64,000 bases of DNA from Dermatophagoides farinae (taxonomy: Eukaryota > Arthropoda > Arachnida > Sarcoptiformes > Pyroglyphidae). The notes under the pieces are model-generated. The model was not told the DNA's origin. It did no database searches and saw only the letters and a program-made list of their open reading frames with translations. Made by a program: the position numbers and the translations under genes. The stretch spans positions 3,095,001 to 3,159,000 of the forward strand of contig NC_134685.1 in the NCBI RefSeq assembly GCF_024713945.1, written 5' to 3'. This document shows positions 35,270 to 50,342 of this stretch, one piece after another. Position 1 is the stretch's first letter. Every line of letters starts with the position of its first letter.

Positions 35270-38200
35270 TCTTAATCTTAATTAATCTATAATTTGATTA
35301 TTATTCTAATCGACTGATTTCTGAATATTCTTGATTGTCTTCCATTTTTTTTTCTATTATATTATTATTATTACTCTCTATGGCGCCCATAAATGTGTGT
35401 GATTTTTTTTCTCTCTCTCTCATCTCTATGTTTTTGTGAAATATAAAATAAAAAATTTCGAAAATGAATCAATAATTTTTTCCCTGTTTGCTCACTAGAT
35501 GGCATCATTAGCAACATATCATAGATATTCGAAATTCTTGATTCTTTACTTTCTCTCTCTCTCTCTTTCTGCGTCTATCGGAATTTCAAACTTTTTTTTT
35601 AAATACAACGAAACGAAATGAAAATTCTTTTTAATTAATCCGATTTACAACACACACACACACATGAATTTAATTATTCTGTGTTTGTGTAACTTGTTAA
35701 TTAGCAATTAAAGAATATATATATCGAAAGAATAATAATTGTTATATGTGCAGCATGTTATACATAATATCAGCATATTTAGCAGGATTCTTTCATTGGA
35801 AATTCTTATTATTACAATTACTGGTCTCATGATTCTATGTGGAGAATAATGATTTTTTATTATAATAGAGACATGTACAAAAAAAATAACGGAAAAAACC
35901 AAAAAAAAAAAGTTTTCAAAATTGGATTAAAAACAAAACGCGTTGTTGTTGTTGATGTTGATGTGAACCATCAGATAATCTTGGAAATTTGATTTTTTCA
36001 ATCTTTTTTTTCACTGTCTAGCTCATCACCGGCATTATCACCCCACTGTATATACGTGTGTTGTTCGTTGTTGTCGTTGTCATTTTTTTTCCTGTGTGTT
36101 CGAAAAAAAAATTGTTGAAAACTTTTTTTTTTGTTTTGTTTCGTAAAGATTTCTTTTTCTTTTTTTTTCGTTTTTGTTACAAAACTTTTTTTTTGTTTTT
36201 TTTTCATTCTGTTGTGTTGTTTAATTCCAAAATTCAGCCTTAGATAATTAGCTTGGATTATTGCCCAAACACAGATAAACGAGAATCGAGTGCAAAAAAA
36301 AAAATTTTTTTTTCCTTTCAAAAACTTTTTTTTTTTATTCGAACGCGAAAAAACGAAAATTTTTTTTTAGGATTAAAAATTCAACTATCCTCTGTTTCTG
36401 TTGACAATAAGAAAAAAAAATATTGTCCCCCTACCACCACCACCACCACCACCCCCAACAACACGAACAAAAAAAAACTGGAAAATCAAATGGTGAAATT
36501 TCCGGTTCTATTTACATTTTTCAACTATTTCCACATCAATCATCATCGTCATCATTTGGCTGAAAAAAACACTGATTGAAATGAGGCTCTCATCGATGAC
36601 GATAAATCAATAATAATCAATTAATAAAGTTTTAACCTTCAAACATGTATGTTTATTTTGGATTCACAGTTTGTTTTTGCACACCAAATCATTATAAAAC
36701 CAACAAAACAAAAAAAAATTTGTCGTGAACAATGGTGATGAGAATCCGTTAACGATAAAAAAATTGCTTTGATGATCAATTGCTCATATTGTATATTTAT
36801 TTCATAATTGAATTGCAAATTGAGAAAATTTTTAATTTTTTTTTTATTCAATTCAATTCAATCAAACGCGTGTCCATCATCACTGTCTACTATTTTTCAT
36901 TGTCAATATATATAAATTTAAACGCGTCATGAATTTTTTTTTGTTTTGTTTTGTTTTTTTCATCAAATTCATTCAATTTGATGATGATCATAATTTGAAC
37001 ACACACACACACACACACATGTGTCGATGTTAATTGCCTGTTGTTGTTGTTGTTGAAGTTGTAGTTGTTGTTGTTGAAGTTGTAGTTGTTGTTGTTGAAG
37101 TTGTAGTTGTTGTTGTTATTGTCAATGACATCATCATCATCATAATGATAATAATCATCATTCGTTTTCCTCATCAATTTTAAGGATGTGTGGAAAGTGA
37201 ATTTTTTTTTTTTTTTTGTAAAATTTCCCGAAATTTGAGATTGCAAGATGCAAAAAAAAAACGAAATGAAATTGAATAGAAAAAAAAATGACCGATACAA
37301 ACCAGCCCGTTGTGATTTAGTGGATAAAATTTTCATCCATTCCTTGTTTGATGAATAATGAATGGTGGTGGTTTTTTTTTCTTCGTCATTGATTGATTGA
37401 TAATTGTGTATGTTTGTTTTGGGTTGCAACTTGCAATCCATCCATCAATCAATCAGTTAATCAATCAATTGATCGATCAATCAAATTCAAATCTATATAC
37501 AAATTACAATTCTTTTTGTGTAATGAAATAATGTCCTTGAATGATGTGGCCACCATAGCAATAATTAAAATCATCATCATCATCAGATAGATAAACGAAT
37601 TTAAAATTAAAAAAAAATTTCCATAATCAAAAAGGAAACTTCATTTCCTACACGTCATTTATGAATGAAGCTTTGTTTTTGTGTTCGAAAATCGAATTTT
37701 TTTTTCTTTTTTTCATGTTTTATTGATGAAAATTATGTAAATGTTTTTTTTCCACATGAACATAATCATTATTATATTATTATTATTATTATCACCCATC
37801 ACCATCTTGATGATCATAATCAACAATTATCGAGATGCAATAATCAATGGTCTAAAAAAGTATTGCAATTTCTGCCTCAAGGCACGTGTGTGTGTGTGTC
37901 GACGTAAACAAGAAAAAAAATATCGGTCATCTATACATTTAAAGTGGGGAAAAAAAGCCAATCAGATAATTGAAGCTTTTTTTTCTATTCATTATCATAC
38001 TTGATGATCAATAGAAACGTTTTGATCAAGAAGACGACGTACCTCGAATGGCAATGATACGAGATGATGACGGTTCAAAGATTCGAATGTCAAATTTTGC
38101 TTTTTTTTCCTCAAATATTGTGTGAGTGTATATCTATATGTCATTCGAATGTGCTTGTCTTACAATTTTTTTTTTTTGATTTTTCCACTGTCTTTAGCTT

Positions 38201-41200
38201 TTAAAGATTTGATGAAAAAAAAACGAAGACAGCCAACAACAACAGCAGCAGCAGCAGCAACAACAAACTCCTCCTGTTGTAAATTTTACAAGATGAAATT
38301 GTCGATGATACCTGGGTTATAAATTAGATAAATGAAAACAAGGTAGAATATGAAGAAAAAATCATCATCGTCGTCATTCGTCGTAGTTTTATTTTTTTTT
38401 TTTTGCTGTTTTGTTTGATCTTTGATGCTACCACAGATGATGATGATGACGTTATTTGAATACATCGAAACACTTATACATGGCATACAGTTTAAAAAAA
38501 AAAAATTCAACGTTGCAACATTTCAAATGACGACAAATGAATGAAAAAAAACACACACACACACAAAACTGAGAAATGTATGGTATGAGCGTATGTATAT
38601 TCAACAAAGAAAGAAAAAAAAATCATACTACTACAACCACCATGAAGAAGATGATGATGATGATTGAATCATTCGAAGATCAAAAATTCCAATCAATTCG
38701 ATGGTGTGTGATTTTTTTTCTATCTATCTTAAGGTGACACTGTGTGTTAGTAAATCAATTTTTTTGTTGTTTTTGTTTATTTCCTACATGATTAATCTAA
38801 TTTTTCTTTTTCTTTTTTTTCAATTTCTATTCACATTCATCCAAATCAACCGTGATCGTAATCATGAATCAATGTTGATAATGACATGACAATAGACAAA
38901 CAATGTCACCTGTCTATAATGAACATCATGACAAACCATAATCTGCAATATTTTTTTTTTATTTTTTGATTCTGTTCATTCAAATTCAAACATTTGAATT
39001 TTCCGTCTTGGCGCCATCATTGTTTATCATCATCATCGAAAAAAAATCACATGGAAAATATTCTTTCTTAAATATTATATCACATAAAATTAGAACTCAT
39101 GACCTAAAAATATAAATGACAAAATACAAAACAAATGAACATTCGTCATCATCATCGTCATCGTCATCAATTCATTCATTCATTCATTTTGGTAACCGGG
39201 AAAAAAATGCGTAAAAAACAAGTATAACGACAACGGTAAATAATAATGATGATGATGATGACTTTAATGTACATTTGTTTTTCTCCATTTCGCACACACA
39301 CACACACAAATATAGCAAAAAATATCGTGGTAACTCAGGAAATTGCACAATATTCCAACTTGTAGTAGATATTTTTATAATCAATGTGTATTCTTTTTTT
39401 GTTCTCTACGGTATGTATCATCAAACTAATCAACAATCTTAACAAATTCTTATTGTAATCTGATTTTTTCTACTGTTTTTTTTTTGATTTTGTTTTCTTT
39501 TGTTTTTGTTTTTTTTTTGTCTTTGTTGTTTTTGCCTTTACCACCACCATCACCACCACCACCATAATCATCATCATTATCATCATATTTCGAAAGAACA
39601 AAAAAAAAATTCCACCACACACACATCACACTATATTGTTTGTGAACAACAACAAAAAATGTTTTGACATCATCATCAAAGTCATTGGTTCATATTTTTG
39701 CGTGTGTGTGTGTGTAAATGCATCAAATAAATCTCATTATTATTATTGTGAATGATGATAAACTGAACCGAAATTGGTTGAGATTTTCTTTCTTTTTGTT
39801 TGTTTTTGTTTTTTATGCTCAACAATCACTTCTTCATTTTACTTGTGCGATTTGCTTTTCATTGTTTTTTTTTTTTTTTTTTTTTTGATCCAAAAATTTT
39901 TCAATCAGATTCTTGCTTTGTGTGTGGGTTTTTTTCATGCTCATCCAAAATTTACAACAAAAAAAAATTGTTTCCCATTTTCAATCAGGTAAGTGGCAAA
40001 AAATTTACTTTTTTTTTAATTTAAAAACCGGTTTTTTTTGTTCTTCTGCCAATTTTCTTGATCCATCGATCATCAATGTTTATATGTGTTTTTAGAGTTG
40101 ATAATAAATTGAAATGGTTGATAAATCAACCAGTTGATCATCACGTGTGTGTGTGTGTTGCATTTGCTTTGAATGAAGATCATCAAACCAAATTAAAATG
40201 TTGTTGTTGTTGTTGTTGTTGTTTATCTCTACCTAAAATGTGAAATGATCATCATCATCATAATAATTTCTGCAAGTTGTAACATAAAAAAAACAAACAC
40301 TCTGACATTACATTGTAAACAAACAAATAATGGATAATGGCCTCGATTTTCATAATAACTACCTTGGATTCTCAAAAAAAAAATTCTTTAATTTCTACAC
40401 TTCATATTCACATCCATTGTCAATGTCAATGTTTTTTTTTAGTTTGTTTATATCTCAATGGCAATGATGATAAAACACTGTAAATTCACTATACATTTTT
40501 CCTACTAAATTGCCATAAAAATTACGATTCCCATTAATTTTCTTTTCAATTTTTTTTTCTTATTTCTTTGTCTTTGATTCTTTGTCGTGTTTGGGTTCTT
40601 TGATGGTTACAGAGAATCTGAATTATAGAATATTTCATACGAAAAGAAAAAAAATGATTTAAATTCTAGCCATTTCATTGTTTTTTTTTTTTTTTTTTTG
40701 ATGGAAATCTTGATTATCATTTCGGTTAAAAATTATATCATCATGTATGTGTTTTTTTTTCCTGTTGTATTTTTCTGTTTTTGTCTATGTGGATTCCTGG
40801 TAATTGAATTCTGGTGAAAAAAAAATCCCAGATGAACTGTATGCGTGTGTGTGTGTGTGTTTATACTCCAATTTTTTTTTTATAAAGCAGTGGGTAGAAG
40901 AAAAATTTTCAAAATTAAAATTCATTTTATCCCTTGAGATTTTTTTTTTATTCCATCACATAAATTCCCTTGTGTTGTTGTTGTTGTTGTTGTTGTCTTG
41001 TTTTGTTTATAACAAACATTAAATTATGGTGTTCACTATATATCGCAGTAGAAAAAAAACATTTTTCTTGTTGTTGTTTTTCCCAAAGATTAAGATACTT
41101 TCATTCATTCATTGTAGCCAATTTTGTGTTGAATTTTGATTCGTTAAAAATTTTTTTTTTTTTTTGTTCTCAAAGTTAATTTTAAATGTAAATTTATTTT

Positions 41201-44200
41201 GCAATTAACTCTGTGTATGCGTGTTTTGTTTTCCTCTTTTCTATAGAATCGAATTGAATGATGATGTCAATCATTTGTTGATGTGATGTTTTCAAATCCA
41301 TTTTATTGAGCGATAGATGGCGACACTGGTCGATTATGATAATGTTGCAAAAAAATGATTTAACAAAAAAACGAAATGAGAATATTATTAAAATGGACAT
41401 TGTCCAGAAGATAATAATGGCATTCCATTATCTATGGAAGTTGTCTATTTGTTATCGATTTCTTCGGTATTTTTTATTTGTTTGTTTGATTGACAGATTG
41501 AAATTATTCGGCAAATATATTCAAATAAAAAGAAAAAAAATATCCCAAGTTAAACAAATGTGGTGTGAAGCTTGAGATTTTGAGATTTTTTTTTACTCTC
41601 TAATAATTTGATAGCAATCGATCGAGCTTCGGATGATGATGATGATGATGATGATATGAATCAATTTAGAGTGAATCAAGTGCAAAAAAAAAAATTTTTT
41701 TTTTCTACATTTTTTAAGATGAAAAAAAAATTCAAATTTGAAAATCTAATGATTCACAATAATTTGTCATGACGTTCAATTTCCTTTTTGTTGTTGTTGT
41801 TTTCCGTTGTAATAATATAGTGTGTGATCGATAATTGGACAATAAATTTTTTTAAAAAAATCTCTTCTTCACAAATCTCTGAGATCATCATCAAATACAT
41901 GATCAATCAATCAATCAATGACATGCCTTTACAAGATAATGGCACGATATAAATGCGATAATCCTATCATCATATAATCTATATATCTATATATAGCACT
42001 ATATTTGTCAATCCAGATTTTGATCTTAAATCATTAAGTTCAATTGGTGAAAAAAAAAATCTCATGATGTGATCAACACACACACACACCAATTGAATCG
42101 GTTTATCTCTTTTTTTTTCTTCTTTATTTTCGTTATCAGAATCGAATTTGATTTGAGGTAAAATCAATAGTAATGATAATTGATTTTAATTCAATAAAAG
42201 ACCTTGGTAATTTGATTATTGTAGTCGTTGTTGTTACCAATCTAGACTTTTGTAAAAAAAAGCCAACATCATCAACAACAATAATGATGATGATGATGAT
42301 GATAGGAAATCCTCTACGATGACGACCAAAATTTTCTCTTTTTTTCAATTGACGTTGATTGATTATGTGTGTGTGTGTGTGGTTTATGGAAATTGGTTTG
42401 CTAGTAGTTTCATTCAAAGTAAGAATAATTTTTTTCAATGTTCTCATTTTCTCGTTTTGATTGATTTGAATTGAATAATTGAAATTGAAAACTTTCAATT
42501 TGTTCAGTGTTTGTGTCGGTTTTTTGTTGTTGTTGTTGTTGTTCAGGCTCTATTTTTCCAATCTTTTTGTTGTTGTTGTTGTTGTTCTGGTTTGTCTATT
42601 ATCATCATCATCATCACATATCATCATTATCATCAACAAACTTTGGTGAGCTTTATTATTCACATAGTAATGGCTGCACAAAATAATTTCGTTTTTCGTT
42701 GCTGTTGTTGTTGTTGATAATTGTTCAAAGTTTCATGTACAGACACACACACACTTGTTGATTTATAAAGAAGAAGAAGAAAATAAACGATGAATGATAA
42801 CACGTGTGTGTTGATTATCAAATTTTTTTTTATCATTGATAACAATTGATAATTGACATTTACAACCTCATGCACACACACACACACACACCCATCCTTT
42901 TTTTAAATAGACCAACGTGGCTGATGTGTGATACTTTTTTTATATGAAACTGAAAAGTTTGATGTTTCTTCATCGTTTATGTGTTAAATTGTTTACAACC
43001 ATAAACAAAAAAAAAAAAAAAAAATATACATGACTGTGATTTCTATATGTTTTTTCTTTGTTGTTGTTGTTGTTATTTTAATTTTTTTCCACCATAATAA
43101 ACTAATAGTGTAAACGACGATAGTCAACGATCATTATTATTATGACATGATCATCATCATCATTCAATTTAATTTATCAATAATAATTCATTGACCTTTT
43201 ATTATTATTATTTTGGATCATTTCATTTGTTTGTTTTTTTTTTGTTTTTGTGTGTGTATGAACGTGTCATTTTGATTTTACATGTGGCCGCTGTAATAAT
43301 GCCATAATAATTCCAGATTATGAATTCCTGAAGGAATTGTTTCAATAAGTAAGTATTGTGTATGGTGATGAATTTGAAACATCATTTTCATCTGTTTTTG
43401 TCACTGTGTGTATGCGTGGGATAGAGAGAGAGAGTGTGTGTGTGTGTGTGATTGTCATTCATAAAACTGAGGCTTTTTTTCTTTCATTAATAAATGTATT
43501 TTTTTTCTTCGGAAAAAAATATCGTTTGATTTTTTTACTTTTTTCTTAATATTTTCAATGATGATGATGATAACGATATATCGATTGTTTTTTGTTGTTG
43601 TCCATTTTCTGAATGATTGATTGATTGATCGATTAATCGATTGATTTTTCTGATGATGATTGAATTATGATTACATGATGATGATGATTTTTTGTTACAC
43701 GAATCTGGGTCCATCCATACACAATATTTTTATATAAACATGTGAGACATTAATATCGGCGAAATATACCAGAAAAAAAATTTTTATCATCAAAAAATGG
43801 AAATTTTTTTTTTGTTCATTTACTAAAATAAAACATTTTTGAATGATTAGTCTCTGTTTTGTTTGGATTTATCAATTTCTAACGTTTATTGCATGCGATT
43901 TGTATGTGTGTGTGTGTGTGTTTGTCTGTGCCGATGGATGGGTAAAGAGATTGAATGATTTTTTTCTGGTTTTGTATTTCAAAAATTTTGTCCTCGTTTA
44001 ATTCATATTTTACAAAAGTTTGAATCAATTTCAATTTTTGTATTTTTCATCATCTTTTAGGTAGAATCTTGAATCCGGAAATTTTGATTTTTTTTCTGCC
44101 ATTCTGACTACGATTATCTGATTTCAATCATCATCATCATCGATTGTAAGTATCGATTGTTGTTCCATCAATCTATCTATATATAATATAATATTTATTT

Positions 44201-44921
44201 ATTACCCAAAATTAAAATCAATTTCATTCGAATCAATATAGATTGAAGTTTTTTTTTCGTACCAAATAAAGTACATGATGCAACACATTTACACATAGAT
44301 ACATCTACCTTAAAATTTTTATGTCACGAGCTACAAATGTTCATCATTATTATTATCAATCGATAAATAACTAATAATAATAATGTAATATATGTGTGTG
44401 TCTGTGTATATTTGCAATATCAAACAAACAAAAAAAAATCGAACGATTGATATCGATCTATCAATATCAATAATGGTGGTTGGTGGAGCAAAAAAAAAGA
44501 CGAAGATTTTATCCAAATAGATAAATGAATGAATGTTGAATTCAAATATCAAACTAATTGATTGATGTGAATGATAATTTGGCAAACAAATTAGTTTTTT
44601 TTCCTTTTTTCTCAGCTTGCTAATCAGCACAGACAAAAACATGAACGAAAAAAAAATCATTCATCATTTATAATAATTTGATTCGATTTAAATCCTTCAT
44701 TTTTCATTTTTTTTCTTTTGTTCAATTTGCCTCTAGTGTGTGTTGTTTATCCCAGTGGAAGAAAATTCATTGCCGATTCTCAATCACATCGTCATTATCA
44801 TCATCATTTTTAAAGAAAATAAAATCAATGAATTGATTGATTGTGCACCAACATTCTACCTCTGATTTGATTCTGGTACGATTCTGTGTTTTTTTTCATT
44901 GTTATATACAAAAATAAAAGA
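35270..44921. other. Gene-poor interval upstream of the nuclear receptor
   Basis: These 9.65 kb hold no ORF that resembles a protein family. They contain AT-rich DNA with poly-T/A, TG/CA and TTG/CAA repeats, GAT runs (e.g. 41632-41657) and a 21-bp minisatellite at 37055-37117. A TAGATGGC-type motif occurs at 35497 and 41314. The promoter and possible non-coding 5' exons of the receptor at 44922 are expected here. No RNA gene was recognised. Confidence 0.6.
37055..37117. repeat. 21-bp minisatellite, three copies
   Basis: There are three tandem copies of GAAGTTGTAGTTGTTGTTGT plus one T, identical to each other. They are flanked by TTG triplets from which the unit probably arose by slippage. 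Confidence 0.85.
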
Positions 44922-47900
44922 ATGGCTCGAAAAATTGATAAAACAATCAAATTATGTGTCATTTGTGGTGATAAAGCTAAAGGTTTGTAAAGGAAATGAT
45001 GGAAATATTTTTATTTTTCCAAAGAATTTGGCGGAAATTGACAGTGGAGATTTTTGTTTTTTTTCCATTATAGGTATCAATTTCAATGTATTGACTTGTA
45101 TGTCATGTAAAGCATTTTTTCGCCGTAATGCTTTACGTAAAAAAGTGAGTAGTAATCGTCTAATATTGGTATAATAGTTGAATCATGAACAAAAAAATTT
45201 TTTTTTCTTTCCATTTTGATCCGTTTTTTTTTACTTTGTTCAATTTCCTTTTGTCGATCTTCACCGAACACACGCACGAACACATCATCATCATCATCAT
45301 CATCATTCCATTACGATCAATATGTCGTCACAATATATAGGATATGAAGTGTCCATTCAATGATGCCTGTCAAATTGATAAGATAACTAGAAAATTTTGT
45401 TCCAAATGTCGATTGAAAAAATGTTTCGAAAGTGGAATGAAAAAAGTGAGTATTATTATGTTTGTAAAAATGTTGTAATAATAAGTATTATTATTATTAT
45501 ATATAAGTAAAACAAAACGAAAACAAAAAATCAATTCGTCGATATATTATTTCGATTTTTCTTCAACTACAAACCGGATGAATGTCAAATTATTTATTTA
45601 TCTGTTACCATATATATAAGCGGATAATAACAACAAATGGCCATGAACTATTTTTTTGGAATTTCTTTTTTTTTTTTTGAAACAACAGAACAAAATACCC
45701 AAAAAAAAAAATTTCGATTCATGGATCGGATGTTGAAACATAAAAAAAATACCATAAACATAGTGTAGTGAAATTCATGAAACACATGATGATGAGTAAA
45801 AAAAAAACAATGAAATGAAACTTTTTTTATATATATATATAGTACTAATAATCTACGAACAAAGGTCAGATTTTTTTTGTTTCAATTTTTTTTTCTGGTC
45901 CCAGTTTAGCTTTTCAAGATTTTTTTTTTGGAAACAGCTGTTTCTGCTCAATGAAATGACCAAAAAAAAACAAAAGAAAAACACCATGAAATTCTTGTTG
46001 TTGTTGTTGTTGTTATCGAAATTCCATCTGATCCAATTGTATCGATAAAGTGAGCGTGAGAAAAAAAAATTTATAAATGACGACGACTAATTCTTATTTA
46101 TCATTCATGTTTTTGTTTTGTTTTGTTTTTGTTTTGTTTTACTTTCTTGCTTTCAAAATCATTAATCTTATTTTGTCGTAAATATAGAAAGTTTCAGGAA
46201 CAGAAATAATTCAATCTAGCTATTTATTATATATATTATTTTTGTACACTGTTGTGGATCAAATCTTTGTGTGTGAGTGAAATCCATTTTTTTGTTTTGT
46301 TTCATGGTAACACCATTGAATTAATTTATCATCATCATCTGATCATTATTGTCGTTATATAACAAAGTCGATTCCTGGGCAACGGCAAAAAAAATGATGA
46401 TGATGATGATGAGCATAGGATTCCGAAATCCAATTCGAAGTTTTTTGTTTTTTTCTTTTTTTTTGTTTGAATCGATTTTTTCTCACTTTTTTGTTTTCAC
46501 ACCAACCACATAGGAATGGATATTGAGCGATGAAGAAAAACGATTGATTAAGGAGAAAATTTTGCGAAATAAAATTCGTAAACAGCAATTGGAATCGGAA
46601 CGAAAGCAGCAGCAACGACAACAACAGAATGATAATGGCCGTATTGATCATCAAAATGTATCATCAATGAATAAGAAAATGACAACAACAAGCAGTAATG
46701 GTCGTCGCCGTCGTAAAAATGGTTCAATCAAAACAGAAAATACTACTACTGTTGCTGCTGCTGTTGTTGATGATAAAAACGTATTGATCGATAATCAACA
46801 TAGACAACAATTGAATCATCAGGAAAATTTAATAAAATTCAATCATCATCATCATCATCAGCATGGAAATGGAAATAATACAGCCATTTTCAATAATCAA
46901 ATTATTGCCGGTAATAATAATCATTGTAATGTTGTTGATACATTTGGATCAACAATGCTAGAATCATCATCATCATCATTATCGATAACAACAACGACAA
47001 TGAAATATTCATCACCAGCATCATCATCATCATTTGAATCATCATCATCATCATCATCATCATTATCACCAGATGTATGTCGTATGTTTACTGAACCACA
47101 TGCATATAGTTTAGATACATTGTTAACAGCTGATGGATCGGATGTATTTTTTGATTCCTGTATTGATGGTGGCAGTAATAATGGTAATAATAATAATAAT
47201 ATTGGATATGATAATTTTAATCATCAACATCAACCATTACGTATTTGTTCATCATATCCGAATAATTTTCAAAAGAAATCACAATTACAAGCACCAATAA
47301 TGGCCACCAATGATGGTGTTCATTCATCTATTTATACAACATCGTTATTTGATAATAACAAAGATTATAATGATGATAATCATACTTCATTGTTTCATAT
47401 GGATATAAATAATTGTCATCAGAAAGATCTTTATAGAAATAATAATCATAATCATCATTATGATGATAATGGTGATATTGATGATGATTATAATGATCAA
47501 TTATCCGCTAAAATCAATGATGATGATCATGGTGTCGATGTTGATCCTGATCTTCGTTTTACATCATCATCAATATCATCAAGCCTTAGTGATTGTTGTT
47601 TTCTATTCTCAAACAGTATTGATTCGATTGATTTTTTTGACAATGATTTAATAGATAATAATTTTCATATTGATTCAATAATGACAACCGCTACCTCTAA
47701 TAATGATGATAATGATGACAAAAATGGTCTACAAAAACAACAACAACAACCATCCACCATCAACAACAACAACAACAATGACTACGGAAATGACACTTCA
47801 ACATTAATGATGATGATGCCGACAACCACGACGACAATTTTGGAGAATTCAGATTATCAAACCAAAACAAATACAATGATGGCTACATTTAATAACAATA

Positions 47901-50342
47901 ATGAAAATATTTCCAGCACAATTGATGATGATCCAAATCTGCCAATACCAGCAGCAGCAGCAGTAGCAGCAACAACAACAACAACAAAAACTTTAATCTT
48001 AAATGAATTAATTTCAGATGAATTCTCTCCACTTACAGATATCGATATTGATGAAAATGGAACGAAATTTGCATCAACTTCAACAATGAATGGATCAAAA
48101 TCATCATCGTTTCTATCTGAAAGTTTTATAAAAACAAAAAGTAATAATTACGATGGTGATGGTGATATTAAAATGGAACAATCATCATCATCAACATCAA
48201 AACTTGATGACAAAATCAATAGTAGTTGTAATAATAATGATGATGATGATGATGATGATTGTGTAGATGGTATTATTGCGGTCGATACAACAATAACAAA
48301 CAAACTTTCCACATGTTGTAATAATGAAAATGTCATTGAAGATTTTAGCCAATATCTACTTCATGATAATGATCCACCATTGACTTTTCAACAGAAACAA
48401 AAACAACAGCAACAACAACAGCAACAGCAGCAGCAGCAATTAAATAATTCAAATACAATGATGATGATATCGAATTCATCATCATTATCCACAGATTATT
48501 GTTGTCTAAATTCGATACAATTTAATAATAATAATAATTCGGATACAATGATGGTATCAATCAATGATGATAATAATTATAATAGGAAAGAAAATGGAAA
48601 TAATTATCTGACTAACACTGATACCGATGATGAAATGATTGAGAAAAATTTCACTCTTTATGATTATTATCCAGCAACAGAATTGATGCCACCACCACCA
48701 CCACCACCAGCACCAGCATCAGCACCACTATCTATGCCATCGTCGTCGAAAACATTGAAATCATCCTTTTTCAAAAAACAAAAGCAACAACAACAGCAAC
48801 GACAACGAGAGCAAAAAAATCTACAATCATCAATACCATTATTGCAGAAATTATCTTTATCAAATGATGAATTATATGAACCAGAATTATATCTAATACA
48901 GGAGCTGACTACTGCTTGTTTATTATTGAAAAATCCATATAAACGTATACAATATAGTTCATTATTTACAAAGAATCCAAAATATCCTAGTCATATGCCA
49001 CATGATTGTGGTATAACAGAATTTTTCATTCATCGTCTTATAAGAATGTCAAAACGTTTAGGTTCATTCGCTAAACTAATGCTTGATGATCAGATTGAAT
49101 TACTCAAACACAATGTACTCGATATGCTTCTCATACGTTCGGTATTGTTGTATGATCCAGATCGTAAAGCTTTTTGTTTACTTGATGTAAGTAGAAATCT
49201 GATATGATGATGATGATGATTTTTTGATTTTCTGATTGATTGCAATTTAATTGTTCACCATCATTTATTTGTTAAATTTTTCATTCATTATATAAACAGG
49301 ATAAATGTAAAGTATCCATAATGGTTGATCATGAAATACTACGGCCATGTTGTATCAAATATGATTATGAACGTCATAAAAATTTTCCAGCAAAATTTAA
49401 ACATGAATGGAAAAATGATAACATTATATTTGATTTGGTAAGACCATTTTTCATTCTTAACTTTTTTTTATGCCATCATTCTGTTATTCTATAGTTGACG
49501 GCCATCACATTGTTTACACCACGATTGAATACAAGGCAAAATAAAAAAATCAAGTAAGTGAATTGGATTATCGATAAATTTTTTGTTTGTTTGTTTTTTT
49601 CTAATTTTTTTTTTCGTTATTGTTTTCATAATTCTAAAGGGATGAATATTCTCGTTACACATGTCTATTACGTCGTTATTTACAGATCAAATATGGCCAT
49701 GGTAATGATGATGCAAAAAATTCGTTTGCAATATTAATGTCATTAATAGATGAAATGCGTTTATTGGCTGAAGATGTAACACAATTATTTGTACGTATTT
49801 ATCGTGTTATGCATTCATTTCCATTATTTATGGATCTAAAATTTGGTGCAAATAATGAACTGAAAAATGATTCAACATTATTCAACAATATTCACAATGA
49901 TTCAAGATATAATAATGATGAAATAATAACCATTGCGAATGCTATCAATGATAATCATCATGATATTCGATTGGAAATGGAAAATATTATGATGGCTAAT
50001 AATTTGGCAATTGAATCGAATATTTGTTATATGCCTACATCAGCAAATAATCAAACATTGCCATCGCTATCATCATCATCATCATCATCATCATTTATAT
50101 TGACCAATAACAATAATACAAATTGTAACAGTTTGGCTGGACAAATATCATCATCATCATCATTATATGAAATACTAAATAATGGTACAACAATAGATGA
50201 TGATGATAGTATTTCAATGATGATCATGTCATCGAATGGTAACGCCGGCAACCATAACCATCATCATCATCATCCGAATCATTCAAATAATAATAATGCC
50301 ACCAATGCATATCATGAATGTTTTCTAAATTCAGTCATTTGA
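44922..50342 (+). CDS. HR96: HR96-like nuclear receptor (NR1J group)
   Basis: This is a ligand-regulated transcription factor; HR96 of insects senses xenobiotics and lipids. Exons: 44922-44982, 45074-45144, 45341-45445, 46514-49186, 49300-49437, 49495-49553, 49640-50342, giving 1,269 residues; phases agree. The DNA-binding domain fills residues 12-77: CVICGDKAKG, the P-box region TCMSCKAFFRRNA, CPFNDACQID and KFCSKCRLKKCFESGM. All eight zinc-binding Cys are present. A basic region follows (SDEEKRLIKEKILRNKIRKQ), as in HR96. The hinge, about 80-855, is extremely long and rich in Asn, Asp, Ser, Gln and His. The ligand-binding domain runs from about 855 to 1105 with MSKRLGSFAKLMLDDQIELL; FPLFMDLKFG is a plausible AF-2 helix. 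A Ser/Asn-rich tail of about 165 residues follows. The first donor is GTTTGT. Assignment to HR96 rather than another NR1I/J member rests on the DBD. Confidence 0.85.
45446..46513 (+). other. Intron after the receptor DNA-binding domain
   Basis: This 1,068-bp intron separates the DBD exons from the large hinge/LBD exon. It holds poly-T, ATAT and TTG runs. No extra coding exon was seen. It is the longest intron in this gene model. Confidence 0.65.

Noticed and set aside
44281-44921. Additional coding exon just upstream of the receptor start
   Set aside because: No zinc-finger or N-terminal similarity; the ATG at 44922 gives the expected short N-terminus before CVICGDK.
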